A stretch of DNA of 11,065 bases from Leucothrix mucor (GCA_011322515.1 DRMS01000280.1:1-11065); one strand, 5' to 3'; positions 1-7,339 are shown, counted from the first letter of the stretch. Numbers and translations: made by a program. Notes: generated by a model not told the origin, from the sequence alone.

Positions 1-188
1 CTACCAACTTAAGGCGGGACAAGTAACATCACAGCAAACCCGCACCCTTCGACAAGCTCAGGGAACTAGCCCTTCGGTAGACTCAGGACACCGCCCCTTC
101 GGTAGACTCAGGACACCGCTTCCTGAGCTTGTTGGAGGGTGCGGGTGAATAGCAGAAACATGAACTGTCCCGCCTTAAACTGGTAGCC
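1..188. mobile_element. Family A MITE-like element, copy A1
   Basis: Non-coding element with inverted ends. The left end starts CTACCAACTTAAGGCGGGAC; the right end finishes GTCCCGCCTTAAACTGGTAGCC across 167-188. The first two bases of the left end (GG) lie outside the window, so the full element would be about 190 bp. Inside the ends is a GC-rich palindrome built from CCGCACCCTTCGACAAGCTC and its complement. The arm next to the left end resembles the arm next to the right end of the copy at 7784-7951, so the two copies are in opposite orientation. There is no room for a transposase; it must be mobilised in trans, if at all. The left target-site copy is not visible. Confidence 0.75.
70..119. 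repeat. Two exact 25-bp tandem units in the centre of A1
   Basis: The 25-bp unit beginning CCCTTCGGTAGACTCAGGAC occurs at 70-94 and again, without change, at 95-119. The related copy at 7784-7951 has this segment once, on the other strand, so A1 is longer by one unit. This looks like a recent slippage duplication at the tip of the hairpin. Confidence 0.85.
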
Positions 189-215
189 AAATTATCCAGA
201 ACGTTGCCTATGGGT

Positions 216-378
216 TAGGAGATTCCAAGTAATGAATTTACCTATATTACGCTGATTTTTTATTCCTGATTGGAGCATCTCAAGAGGCGCATAGTTGCTC
301 TACGCAATGACTGAGATGATTCAAGCAGGAATAAAAGAGCAAGTCAGATGGGTAAAATCATTGCTTATAACTTCCTTA
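216..378. mobile_element. Family B MITE-like element, copy B1
   Basis: A 163-bp stretch that is inverted-repeat along almost its whole length. The left end TAGGAGATTCCAAGTAATGA is the imperfect complement of the right end, which finishes ATAACTTCCTTA. Further in, TTTTTTATTCCTGATTGG faces CAAGCAGGAATAAAAG, and the centre GGCGCATAGTTGCTCTACGC is a small palindrome. Copies or fragments recur at 2701-2775, 7438-7561 and 9554-9716. It has no coding capacity. No clear target duplication is seen; a TA target is possible but unproven. Confidence 0.7.
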
Positions 379-613
379 TGAGAAGTTACTGTAAATCTGC
401 TGAGGTTATTGAATTTGAGGAGAATTCAGCAATCCAGAAAAAAGAAAGAAAATTCATTCATTAAAAGGCAAGTTAGAGATCGGGACGTTGTTTCGTGCTC
501 GTTCCTTACCGTTTAGAGCTTGCCAGATGTCAAACTGAAACTCTTGTGTTGTTTGAGCGTAGCGAGTTTCACAAGGGGTGCAGAGCGATACCTGAATAGA
601 AATTTAAAGAGAG
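379..613. other. amt leader region, no gene recognised
   Basis: No plausible gene lies between element B1 and amt. The stretch holds a solo family C end (461-508) and two pairs of complementary words, AAACTC with GAGTTT and CTTGTG with CACAAG, at about 539-575. These interleave rather than nest, so they do not make a simple hairpin. I looked for a sigma-54 (-24/-12) promoter, expected for nitrogen-controlled amt genes, and found no convincing GG-N10-GC match. No confident sigma-70 promoter stands out either. Confidence 0.5.
461..508. repeat. Solo end of a family C element
   Basis: About 48 bp matching the right end of the element at 4991-5156: AAAAGGCAAGTTAGAGATCG followed by GGACGTTGTTT and GTTCCTTA. 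The rest of that element is missing here, so this is a relic or a partial duplication. It lies about 100 bp before amt and may be part of its leader. Confidence 0.7.
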
Positions 614-1891
614 ATGTCAATGATGGATGAATTGCAGTTAATATTAAATACCCTATGGGTCGTTTTTGCAGCCTCACTTGTCTTTTTTATGCAAGCAGGG
701 TTTGCGATGTTAGAAAGTGGCATGGTGCGTTCTAAAAATGCTGTTAATGTGATTATGAAAAACTATATTGATATGGCTTTTTGTTCATTAGCTTTTTGGG
801 CAGTGGGTTATGGATTAATGTTTGGTGCAAACCCAACAGGATTTTTTGGTACGGATCATTTTGTATTGCATGATACTGACTCATGGAGTTACACCTTATT
901 ATTATTCCAAATCATGTTTGCTGCTACTGCTGCGACTATTGTGAGTGGTGCTTTAGCAGAACGGATTCGCTATTGGCCTTATATTATTTGCGCCATTCTT
1001 ATTAGCTCGTTTATTTATCCTATTTTTGGTAGTTGGGCATGGGGAGGAGATAGCGAGAGTCATACAATGGGGTGGTTGAAAGCATTAGGTTTTATTGATT
1101 TTGCAGGTTCTAGTGTTGTTCATGCTATTGGTGGGTGGTGTGCGCTTGCAGGTGTTATTGTGCTAAAACCACGTTTAGGACGGTTTGATAAGGCACGAGC
1201 GCGAGTTGTGCAAAACCCGTCAAAGCAAAATAAACAACATTCAATTCCAGGACATAATCTTCCCCTCGTTGCTTTAGGTGGTTTTATACTTTGGTTTGGG
1301 TGGTTTGGTTTTAATGGTGGCAGTACGCTTGAAGCCAATGCGAATATTGGAAAAATTATTCTTAATACACATCTTTCGGGGGCGGCGGGTGTCTTTAGTG
1401 CAATGCTAACCTTATTCATTATCCGTAAACCTTTGCTCTTAACAAGTGCGGTTAATGGTGGACTGGGTGGTTTGGTCGCTATTTGTGCAGGTTGTGCGTA
1501 TATGACCCCTCCTTTTGCGCTTTTAACAGGCTCGATAGCAGGAATAATAACCATCTTTGGCAGTCGTTTACTGGAAAAACTGCGCTTAGATGATGCTGTG
1601 GGGGCTGTCTCTGTTCATGCGTTTGCAGGTACATGGGGAACATTAGCGGTTGGTTTGTTTCATAGCGAACAGCTATTTAATAGTGAGAGATTGATGATTC
1701 AAGCATTAGGGGCAGGTATTGCTTGTCTTTGGGCTTTTTCTACGGCGTGGGTCATGTTTACCTTGCTTAATTTTATCGTTAAACTGAGGGCGAAAACGTC
1801 AGATGAGAGAAAAGGGCTTGATTATAGCGAACATTTTGAAGTTGCTTATCCTGAATTTCAACAGGATTTATTGCACTCAGGAAAAAGGTGA
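614..1891 (+). CDS. amt: Ammonium transporter, Amt/MEP family
   Basis: Inner-membrane channel for ammonium uptake. The 425 residues have the family's spaced hydrophobic helices and its landmarks: FMQAGFAMLESG (about 25-36) with RSKNAVNVIMKN in helix 1, GALAERIRYWP (112-122), DFAGSSVVHAIGG (162-174), WFGWFGFNGGS (227-237) and DDAVGAVSVHAFAGTWG (326-342). By alignment to E. coli AmtB in memory, H170 and H335 are the twin pore histidines, F102 and F233 the phenylalanine gate, W230 and D162 the substrate-site residues. There is no cleaved signal peptide ahead of helix 1. The first ATG (614) touches the purine-rich AAAGAGAG; the ATGs at 620 and 623 are better spaced from it, so the true start may be 2-3 codons in. 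The stop overlaps the next gene by four bases (GTGA). No glnK is adjacent. Confidence 0.96.
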   Translation: MSMMDELQLILNTLWVVFAASLVFFMQAGFAMLESGMVRSKNAVNVIMKNYIDMAFCSLAFWAVGYGLMFGANPTGFFGTDHFVLHDTDSWSYTLLLFQIMFAATAATIVSGALAERIRYWPYIICAILISSFIYPIFGSWAWGGDSESHTMGWLKALGFIDFAGSSVVHAIGGWCALAGVIVLKPRLGRFDKARARVVQNPSKQNKQHSIPGHNLPLVALGGFILWFGWFGFNGGSTLEANANIGKIILNTHLSGAAGVFSAMLTLFIIRKPLLLTSAVNGGLGGLVAICAGCAYMTPPFALLTGSIAGIITIFGSRLLEKLRLDDAVGAVSVHAFAGTWGTLAVGLFHSEQLFNSERLMIQALGAGIACLWAFSTAWVMFTLLNFIVKLRAKTSDERKGLDYSEHFEVAYPEFQQDLLHSGKR

Positions 1892-2550
1892 CGTTATTGC
1901 TTACTCATAAAGAACGTATTAAAAGGAGACAAATTATTCAACATGCCCTTATTGATGAACTTTCTTCACAGCAAGTAGAACAGGCAATTGCTTTATGGGA
2001 TACATTATTTTATGACAGCCCTACTTTTGTTGCAAAAATTTTTCCATTTACTAGTAAGTTAGTTGTTGAGCTAAATTTATCATCAAGTAAGAAGCTTAAG
2101 TTAATGACTCGTTTAATGGCTAGTTTTAATTTATTAAAAGATGCTGTCATTGTTGAGCCTGTTGTCCTTAAAACACAACGAAAACCAATGACAGATGTTT
2201 ATATCATTTTTAATGCAATACTCAGTGAAATTATTGTATATCTTAAACAATATTATGCAGAAGACATTCCGCTTTTTAAGCAATATTTAATTGAAGAAAT
2301 CGCGCAACTTGCACTAAAGCCTAAAGCATATCAAGAATTATTAACATGGTGTCAACGGATTGAGAACGAAGGTTATTTAATTCATCAAGATGTTAATAAA
2401 GACCAAATGGTAGCCTTTATGGATTTTCTCTATGAAGAGCTATGTAGCATGTTTGGTGCAAAACAAACAGATGCGTTATTTTCTACTGTTGTGAACCACT
2501 GTGAGAAATACCCAGAAGCAAAAAAATTCTCGCCACATAATCTGATTTGA
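1888..2550 (+). CDS. Unrecognised helical protein coupled to amt
   Basis: I do not recognise this 220-residue protein. It is soluble-looking: no signal peptide, no membrane segment, and a run of amphipathic helices rich in Leu, Ile, Lys and Glu. It opens with a basic stretch (HKERIKRRQIIQ, 7-18) and ends PEAKKFSPHNLI. It starts with GTG inside the GTGA overlap with the amt stop and has a purine-rich GGAAAAAG just before it, so translation is probably coupled to amt. The position is where many bacteria put glnK, but the protein shows no P-II features (no T-loop tyrosine motif or ferredoxin-like pattern). I infer a role linked to ammonium transport or nitrogen state; nothing in the sequence proves this. 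The stop is followed after 7 nt by a family A element. Confidence 0.85.
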   Translation: MTLLLTHKERIKRRQIIQHALIDELSSQQVEQAIALWDTLFYDSPTFVAKIFPFTSKLVVELNLSSSKKLKLMTRLMASFNLLKDAVIVEPVVLKTQRKPMTDVYIIFNAILSEIIVYLKQYYAEDIPLFKQYLIEEIAQLALKPKAYQELLTWCQRIENEGYLIHQDVNKDQMVAFMDFLYEELCSMFGAKQTDALFSTVVNHCEKYPEAKKFSPHNLI

Positions 2551-2557
2551 TTTTGTT

Positions 2558-2682
2558 GGCTACCAATTTAAGGCGGGACAGTTCATGTTTCTGCTATTCA
2601 CCCGCACCCTTCGACTCCGCTCAGGGAGCTGTACCCTGAGCGGAGTCGAAGGGTGCGGAAATTTAATAAATGAATGTCTATA
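2558..2682. mobile_element. Family A element, hairpin variant A2
   Basis: It begins with the family end GGCTACCAATTTAAGGCGGG (2558), continues through the usual left arm, then the hairpin at 2602-2658, and ends in AAATTTAATAAATGAATGTC plus TATA (to about 2682). The same order, including that AT-rich tail, recurs at 8512-8636. The usual right end (GGTAGCC) does not follow directly; a degenerate one lies at 2851-2866 after other repeat debris. This copy carries the TTCGACTCCGCTCAGGG arms rather than the TTCGACAAGCTCAGG arms of A1 and A3. Confidence 0.65.
2602..2658. terminator. Perfect 25-bp hairpin in a convergent junction
   Basis: Arms 2602-2626 and 2634-2658 are exact reverse complements (25 of 25), around the 7-nt loop AGCTGTA. 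The arm reads CCGCACCCTTCGACTCCGCT then CAGGG. It sits between the amt-coupled gene (plus, stop 2550) and the SH3-like gene (minus, stop 2874). There is no T-run beside it, so it is not a classic intrinsic terminator. A stem this strong could still stop or protect transcripts from both sides. The terminator role is inference; the hairpin is seen directly. Confidence 0.5.
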
Positions 2683-2700
2683 ATTTCATTCGTTGCATTA

Positions 2701-2775
2701 TTAGGAAGTTTCAAGCAGGGGCAAAAGGGTAAGTAACAAGTAAGATGGGTAACTTCATTGCTTAGAAATCCCTTA
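2701..2775. repeat. Internally deleted family B remnant, B5
   Basis: TTAGGAAGTTTCAAGCAGGG opens like a family B end but jumps at once to the right half (CAAGCAGG.GCAAAAG, then AGATGGGTAA, CATTGCTTAGAAATCCCTTA). About half the 163-bp element is missing. The gap 2683-2873 holds only this, the 16-bp tandem at 2820-2851 and a degenerate family A end; no gene is seen. Confidence 0.6.
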
Positions 2776-2819
2776 AGGCTGATGTTGATTAAAAAATGAT
2801 TATAATCCCATTAAGGATA

Positions 2820-2866
2820 CTGACCCCTTTATCCGCTGACCCCTTTATCCGCTTAAGCTGGTAGCC
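2820..2866. repeat. 16-bp tandem pair and degenerate family A right end
   Basis: CTGACCCCTTTATCCG occurs at 2820-2835 and 2836-2851 without change. It runs into CTTAAGCTGGTAGCC (2852-2866), close to the family A right end CTTAAACTGGTAGCC. The end lies 7 nt from the stop codon of the minus-strand gene at 2874. Confidence 0.65.
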
Positions 2867-2873
2867 CTACTCT

Positions 2874-3986
2874 CTAACGCTCAATCCTAGCCCAATAATA
2901 TTCCCTATTACGCCCTAGACCACGCAATTGTATGATCTTCACCTGAACTTTATTTTTAATTACTTTTATTGTGCTTCCCATTACACCTTTTTTGGGTAGC
3001 GTAGCGCGCAGGTTTACCATGGTTGCTTTAACAGCATAGTGTTTACCAATGTCAGGTAGTTGATCTACATCCAGCGTCTGGCTTTCCCATTTATTCTTAG
3101 TAAAATGTCCAAGATAAATCCATCCAGTTAGTATTTTTTCAGGTGCTTTCGCTACTGTATTACGCCCTAATCGTGTTCGCCCAACAGGAATAATTTGAAA
3201 CTCAGGTTTTGCTGTTTTTTGTACAGTGGTAGTTTTGAGGGAATTTTTTTGTGATTTTTCAGACTCTTTTTTTACTGCGATCTTTGTCGCTATGTTATTT
3301 TCCTGCTCAGATTCATCACTATTATTAGCAGATTGCTCCTTGTTGCTAGGATTAATACGACGACTAGGCTGACTTGGTGACAATTTTGAAGCGGTTGCTT
3401 GAAGCTCTGGAGCGGCATCAGATGATTGCATAAAATCCAACATTAGCACTTGCATTTCATCATCGGACAAAACCTCTACCAAAGCCGTTGCTTGTTGTTT
3501 TGTTTTTTTACTCTCTGCTGTCTTTGCTACTATAGCGGTAGATTGTTTTTTCTTAGCAGTATTTGGTATTGGCAGAGCTAATTTGGTCTTTTTTTCCTTA
3601 GACTTCTCTGTTAATTTACTACTGGAGACGGCAACCGATTGTATAGCCGTCGCCTTTATTGGTTTTGCCTCTTTTTTTTCAGTCTTTTCAGTTAATTTAT
3701 CTCTAAAAGTAATAGACTGCTCAGCCGTTTTTTCTGCTCTTTCATTATCTTTTTTATCTTTCTTTAGCGGCTTAACTTCTTCTTTTTTTTTGGGTTTGCC
3801 GTCTAAAATAAGAAGTTGATTTATAACTGCTTTACGAACTTTACTATCCTTATCAGTCTTAGTTTCCGCATAAGAATTTGTAGCAAAAAAACTAGTGATA
3901 ATTGCAATAAATACGAAGAGACATATAAGGTGAGATACTGTATTGAAACGAGAGATCAGCTCATTGACTGAGTATTGTGTAAACAT
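2874..3986 (-). CDS. Exported lysine-rich protein with C-terminal SH3-like segment
   Basis: A 370-residue protein of unknown function. Residues 20-37 are a hydrophobic core followed by NSYA-ET, a good signal-peptidase I site after A40, so export to the periplasm is likely; a kept anchor is the alternative. Residues 41-285 are low-complexity, rich in Lys, Glu, Ser, Thr and Ala, with many KK and EK pairs, and are probably disordered or partly coiled. From about 287 the composition changes: GWIYLGHFTKNKW, then LPDIGKHYAV, VNLRATLP and a final YYWARIER, a beta-rich pattern like a bacterial SH3-type barrel. The ATG at 3984-3986 is preceded by AGGCGG with suitable spacing. It converges on the amt pair, with repeat debris between. 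It might tether a cell-wall or envelope partner; the function is inferred only. Confidence 0.85.
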   Translation of the reverse strand: MFTQYSVNELISRFNTVSHLICLFVFIAIITSFFATNSYAETKTDKDSKVRKAVINQLLILDGKPKKKEEVKPLKKDKKDNERAEKTAEQSITFRDKLTEKTEKKEAKPIKATAIQSVAVSSSKLTEKSKEKKTKLALPIPNTAKKKQSTAIVAKTAESKKTKQQATALVEVLSDDEMQVLMLDFMQSSDAAPELQATASKLSPSQPSRRINPSNKEQSANNSDESEQENNIATKIAVKKESEKSQKNSLKTTTVQKTAKPEFQIIPVGRTRLGRNTVAKAPEKILTGWIYLGHFTKNKWESQTLDVDQLPDIGKHYAVKATMVNLRATLPKKGVMGSTIKVIKNKVQVKIIQLRGLGRNREYYWARIER

Positions 3987-4110
3987 TATTAGCCGCCTAA
4001 AAATGACTTCTTTGTGTGATTTTTATACTACCATGATTATGCATTATTATAAGTAGGCGAACAAAATTAATTGAACAACCTTTATTTTCTACTTTTTTAA
4101 TTTCAAGGCA

Positions 4111-4172
4111 TTGCGTAAAGCGCACAGTGAGTTACGCAAGGAAGGGCTACCAGTTTAAGGCGGGACAAATCC
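4111..4172. repeat. Short inverted repeat and solo family A end before lpxH
   Basis: TTGCGTAA (4111-4118) and TTACGCAA (4132-4139) form an 8-bp inverted repeat around GCGCACAGTGAG, similar to the core of families B and C (GCGCATAGTTACTCTACGCA), so it may be a decayed core. Right after it, GGCTACCAGTTTAAGGCGGG (4145-4164) is a family A end with no hairpin behind it. The GGCTAGC at about 4203 could be the other, degenerate end. No gene is seen in 3987-4215. Confidence 0.5.
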
Positions 4173-4215
4173 TGCGTAGGTCGGGTTAGCTTTATTTTGT
4201 CTGGCTAGCTAAATA

Positions 4216-4944
4216 TTATTTATCTGAATCTACTTTTAACCAACTACTCTGCTGATACCAATCCGCCAGCACGATACGCTTTGCAGGTAGATTGTCCAAT
4301 AAAAATTCATGTGTTGCAGGGCGATGCGTATGCCCATGTATTAATTGCCTAACATTAAATTCACGCATTATTTTTTCAACTTGTTGCTGATTCACATCGA
4401 GACTATCTGCCTGTTTATCTTTGGTTTGCTTCTGGCTAATTAGACGTAAATTATCCGCTTCTTTAATACGATCCTGAATAGATTTAGATAAAAAATCAGC
4501 CTGCCATTGCGGATTACGCAATATAACACGTAATTGTTGGTACTCAATATCATCCGTGCAAAGCGTATCACCATGCATAAGCAATGTTGGCGTACCATAA
4601 AGGTCAATCACGGTCATTTCATCCAATAAACTCGCTCCAACCGCCTGAGCAAATTGATCGCCAATAAGAAAATCACGGTTACCATGCCCCAGATAGATGT
4701 TAACGCCACTATCTGCAAGCGCTTTAAGTTGTGCTACAACTGTTTGCATCAGCTTGACCGTATTGGGGCAAGCCTCTGGTTTTAGCTCAAGGACATCATC
4801 GCCAATCCAGTACTCAAACAAATCACCTAGAATATAAAGTTCATCGGCTTTGAGTTTAATACTATCAAGAAATTCAATAAATAATTGCGTAATATCTGGA
4901 CGGCTATCATCAAGATGTAAGTCGGCTATAAAATAGGTTGTCAT
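4216..4944 (-). CDS. lpxH: UDP-2,3-diacylglucosamine diphosphatase
   Basis: Cleaves UDP-2,3-diacylglucosamine to lipid X and UMP, the fourth step of lipid A synthesis, at the cytoplasmic face of the inner membrane. All the metallophosphatase motifs are present: ADLHLDD (D8, H10), GDLFEYWIGDD (D41), GHGNRDFLIG (N89), LMHGD (H124) and IHGHTHRP (H205, H207), with the family's DRIKEADNLR region between. The 242 residues match the usual length. About ten extra residues relative to E. coli lie between D41 and N89, in a stretch containing KPEACPN, probably a surface loop. The start codon at 4944 has no strong Shine-Dalgarno; TATACT lies only a few bases upstream, so the leader may be very short. The gene leads away from the kinase-like gene but shares its strand and envelope theme. 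Confidence 0.95.
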   Translation of the reverse strand: MTTYFIADLHLDDSRPDITQLFIEFLDSIKLKADELYILGDLFEYWIGDDVLELKPEACPNTVKLMQTVVAQLKALADSGVNIYLGHGNRDFLIGDQFAQAVGASLLDEMTVIDLYGTPTLLMHGDTLCTDDIEYQQLRVILRNPQWQADFLSKSIQDRIKEADNLRLISQKQTKDKQADSLDVNQQQVEKIMREFNVRQLIHGHTHRPATHEFLLDNLPAKRIVLADWYQQSSWLKVDSDK

Positions 4945-4990
4945 TGTTTAAGTATAATTAGGGGTATTTGAAGTCATAATTGATCCATAT

Positions 4991-5156
4991 TAAGGAACGT
5001 GTACGAAATAACGTCCCGAAGTTCTAACGCAGAATTTTTATTTCAGATGGGATGAATTCATGAGGCGCATAGTTACTCTACGCAACGAATGAGATCATCC
5101 AAGCTGGGATAAAAAGGCAAGTTAGAGATCGGGACGTTGTTTGGTGCACGTTCCTA
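4991..5156. mobile_element. Family C MITE-like element
   Basis: A 166-bp element with ends TAAGGAACGTG and GCACGTTCCTA. Inside, AACGTCCCGAAGTTCTAAC faces GTTAGAGATCGGGACGTT. The centre, GAGGCGCATAGTTACTCTAC, and the flanking GATGGGATGA / ATCATCCAAGC arms match family B, so C is B's core with different ends. It fills most of the 282-bp gap between the kinase-like gene and lpxH. A solo end is at 461-508. No clear target duplication is seen, and the rest of the gap (5157-5226) shows nothing I can name. Confidence 0.7.
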
Positions 5157-5226
5157 AACAAATATTACTAGGTTCTGTTGATATTTGGCTATATTTTTTC
5201 ACTTTTTAGTTAATTTTATTTTACTC

Positions 5227-5958
5227 TCAACGCCCTCTTAATTTATTTTTCAATTCTCGCCGACGCGCAAACTGATCCCGATAGTGAGTCGCTGCGTTCA
5301 ATATCTCATTCAGTGGTTTATTCATAAGCTCTGCATAACGGTCTAATATGATTTTCATGGTGCTATCATCAACCATTAAACGTGCAAAATTGGTTAATCT
5401 ATCTTGCAAATTCAAGCGTTTAAACTGCATGCGATTAACATCAATAATCTTAAATTCATACCCATCAGCCTGTTTTTTAATTAAGATATTTCCTGGCGAA
5501 TAATCACGATGCAAAATACCTTTTTGATGTAGCTGATAAGTAAACTCAGCAAACGTTTGCAATATTACACCACGGTCTGCAAACTCTGCATCATCCAGTA
5601 AAGGACGAATGGTGAAGTCATAGTTAAAATGGCGCGAAATATAATAGCTACGCGCTAATAACCCATGCTGGAATTGTTCGATATAAGCGATCGGCTGTGG
5701 GCAAAGCTCAACGCCTAACGTTAATGAATAATCATAAGAGCGCTTAGCTTTTGAAGCACGTAAATAACGATAGGCAAAACGATTGATAGTATTAGGAATT
5801 TTAAAGGATTTAATCACATAGTCTTCACCAGAAAACGCGACCACACGTAGCTCATTGCGCGCTGCATGTAAAATGTGTGATGCACTTTGAAAATGTGGTT
5901 CAATAGTGTCTATTAATGGCTGTAAATGCAGGTAATCAGGATGAAGCTGGTATTTCAT
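5227..5958 (-). CDS. Kdo/LPS-kinase-like protein (InaA/WaaP type)
   Basis: A 243-residue member of the lipopolysaccharide-kinase branch of the protein-kinase fold, which phosphorylates Kdo or heptose in the LPS inner core. Visible motifs: YVIKSF with K50 as the likely ATP-binding lysine, QKGILHRDYSPGNIL (145-159) with D152 as catalytic base and N157 as metal ligand, and IIDVNRM (171-177) with D173 in the DFG position. The C-terminus is basic (RRRELKNKLRGR), suited to membrane contact. The length is that of KdkA/InaA-type proteins. It lies downstream of the hydrolase-like gene on the same strand, about 100 bp away, so the two may share a transcript. No good Shine-Dalgarno precedes the ATG. The exact sugar substrate cannot be told from sequence. 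Confidence 0.88.
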   Translation of the reverse strand: MKYQLHPDYLHLQPLIDTIEPHFQSASHILHAARNELRVVAFSGEDYVIKSFKIPNTINRFAYRYLRASKAKRSYDYSLTLGVELCPQPIAYIEQFQHGLLARSYYISRHFNYDFTIRPLLDDAEFADRGVILQTFAEFTYQLHQKGILHRDYSPGNILIKKQADGYEFKIIDVNRMQFKRLNLQDRLTNFARLMVDDSTMKIILDRYAELMNKPLNEILNAATHYRDQFARRRELKNKLRGR

Positions 5959-5966
5959 AGACTTAT

Positions 5967-6019
5967 GGTTCGATAATATTAAAGTAAGGATTCTCCCACA
6001 AGCACCTTATCTTGGCTAA
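5967..6019 (-). pseudogene. Degenerate copy of the tail of the hydrolase-like gene
   Basis: On the minus strand this stretch reads SQDKVLVGESLL and then a stop, against SQDEMLVGESPF near the end of the gene at 6060-7313. At DNA level it lines up with 6073-6125 over about 53 bases, roughly 80% by eye with one indel. It has no start and is not a gene; it is either a local duplication or the last trace of a second gene copy. It lies directly before the kinase-like start codon, inside its leader. Confidence 0.75.
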
Positions 6020-6059
6020 TAATCATTCTTTCTTAAATAGGCAGCGCGATGCTGATTTT

Positions 6060-7313
6060 TTAGATGACGGTTGGTTCGATGATATAAAACGGAGATTCTC
6101 CCACAAGCATCTCATCTTGACTAAGCTCCACGCCATCACGCAAGATAATTTTTTTTCCTTTTGTAGTTAATGTTGCAGGTTGAAGCGCCCAGTAAACCCC
6201 TATCTTTTTATTACCTTGAAAACGTGCATGGTAAAGTCCTTGGCACTCCTCCAACCCTATAAATTGTGCTTTTTTTAGAACGGATAACAGGGTTTTAAAC
6301 GCGTAATAAGCAGGGTATTTATTCAGACCATTACGATTATCAACTAAACCATAGCCTGCGGCGATAAGCTGATGCCAGTAAACATGGCTCACTACGCCTG
6401 ATGCTAACGCCAAAATATAATAACGCACTAAATAATTGGCATGCTCTTCAAGGCTAACGCATTCTTCTTCGCTAGTGGGTGCGTAGGGAGCGGTGTTTTC
6501 AATCGGCCAATTGGTTTCGGTAATGACGATCTCTGTACTGGTTTTAGGACTTAATCTGGCAATGGATTGCAGTAAATGTAATTTTTTAATCAAATCTAAA
6601 CTTGCTTGGGTATTTTCAGGTGCTCCTCGACGATCGACATATAATAAACTACTCAGTTGATCAAAATGCAATCTGTAAAAATTAAATAATGTACGGATTG
6701 TGAAGTAGTATTCAAAATCAATAACGGCTGATCCTAGTAAAATAAGCTGCGGGTATTTCTGCTGTTTTAAGTCATAAGCAACTTTATAAAAGCGCAGGTA
6801 TTCATCCATTGAAAAAATGGCCCATTTTTTGCGGTTAATGGCATTACCAATCTGAAAACGATGGGCTAATGGGGTAAAGTGATAAAATATTGTATCTAGT
6901 GAGTGGCGCAAACGCTGATGATCTTCCACATGACGACGATCTTGAAGGATATTAATTAATAAATCCTTATCCGCATACGGTTGTGCAAATTCAATATAAT
7001 CGGTTAAATTTTCAATATCATGCAACGGTAGGCGAATGAGTAGATTATCAACGGCTAGATCATCAATAAGCTGTCGAGTTGCTTCAGGATTTTTATCCAG
7101 ATTGATGCTCATACCAAAAAAGGATGCACAGTCTAGTGTTTTTTTCTTGTTAGGTATCAGCAGGTAAAAAATGCTTGCGAGGGGAAAAATAAGTAGATTA
7201 GTTACCACCATTTTCACAAAATCCCACGCAACGGTTTTGTATATTTTATGTTTATAAGCTTTATCTTGAATCATCTCTGGCTGGTCAGAGAATGAATCCC
7301 AGCGTAGTGGCAT
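6060..7313 (-). CDS. Membrane-anchored glycoside-hydrolase-like protein
   Basis: A 417-residue protein resembling a TIM-barrel glycoside hydrolase of the GH5/GH39 clan. One hydrophobic segment at about 33-53 gives an N-terminal anchor. The barrel reads from SFFGMSINLD (64-73) through LLIRLPLHD, FQIGNAINRKKW (153-164) and EIVITETNWP (261-270) to VYWHQLIAAGYGLVD. E266 fits the strand-7 nucleophile. The strand-4 motif usually reads GNE; here it is GNA, so A158 replaces the acid/base glutamate. This suggests a non-classical or inactive enzyme, for instance a sugar-binding protein. The neighbours (LPS kinase, lpxH) point to LPS or glycan work. The start is firm: AAGGAG lies 6 nt before the ATG, with a likely promoter at 7340-7369. 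The family assignment is from pattern, not search. Confidence 0.75.
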   Translation of the reverse strand: MPLRWDSFSDQPEMIQDKAYKHKIYKTVAWDFVKMVVTNLLIFPLASIFYLLIPNKKKTLDCASFFGMSINLDKNPEATRQLIDDLAVDNLLIRLPLHDIENLTDYIEFAQPYADKDLLINILQDRRHVEDHQRLRHSLDTIFYHFTPLAHRFQIGNAINRKKWAIFSMDEYLRFYKVAYDLKQQKYPQLILLGSAVIDFEYYFTIRTLFNFYRLHFDQLSSLLYVDRRGAPENTQASLDLIKKLHLLQSIARLSPKTSTEIVITETNWPIENTAPYAPTSEEECVSLEEHANYLVRYYILALASGVVSHVYWHQLIAAGYGLVDNRNGLNKYPAYYAFKTLLSVLKKAQFIGLEECQGLYHARFQGNKKIGVYWALQPATLTTKGKKIILRDGVELSQDEMLVGESPFYIIEPTVI

Positions 7314-7339
7314 AAGAGACTCCTTTTCGTAGCATACCC

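Noticed and set aside
379..613. Sigma-54 promoter before amt
   Set aside because: The best GG...GC candidate, near 420, has the wrong spacing, and no TGGCAC-like -24 box was found.
1120..1554. Minus-strand open frame inside amt
   Set aside because: It lies wholly within a strongly conserved transporter gene and its product has no family features.
3583..3819. Plus-strand open frame of 78 codons
   Set aside because: A shadow of the lysine-rich coding region opposite; its Phe/Ser/Leu richness is the complement of Lys/Glu codons.
4216..7313. Single operon of hydrolase-like, kinase-like and lpxH genes
   Set aside because: The 282-bp gap with a family C element before lpxH makes one transcript doubtful; only the first two genes are plausibly linked.
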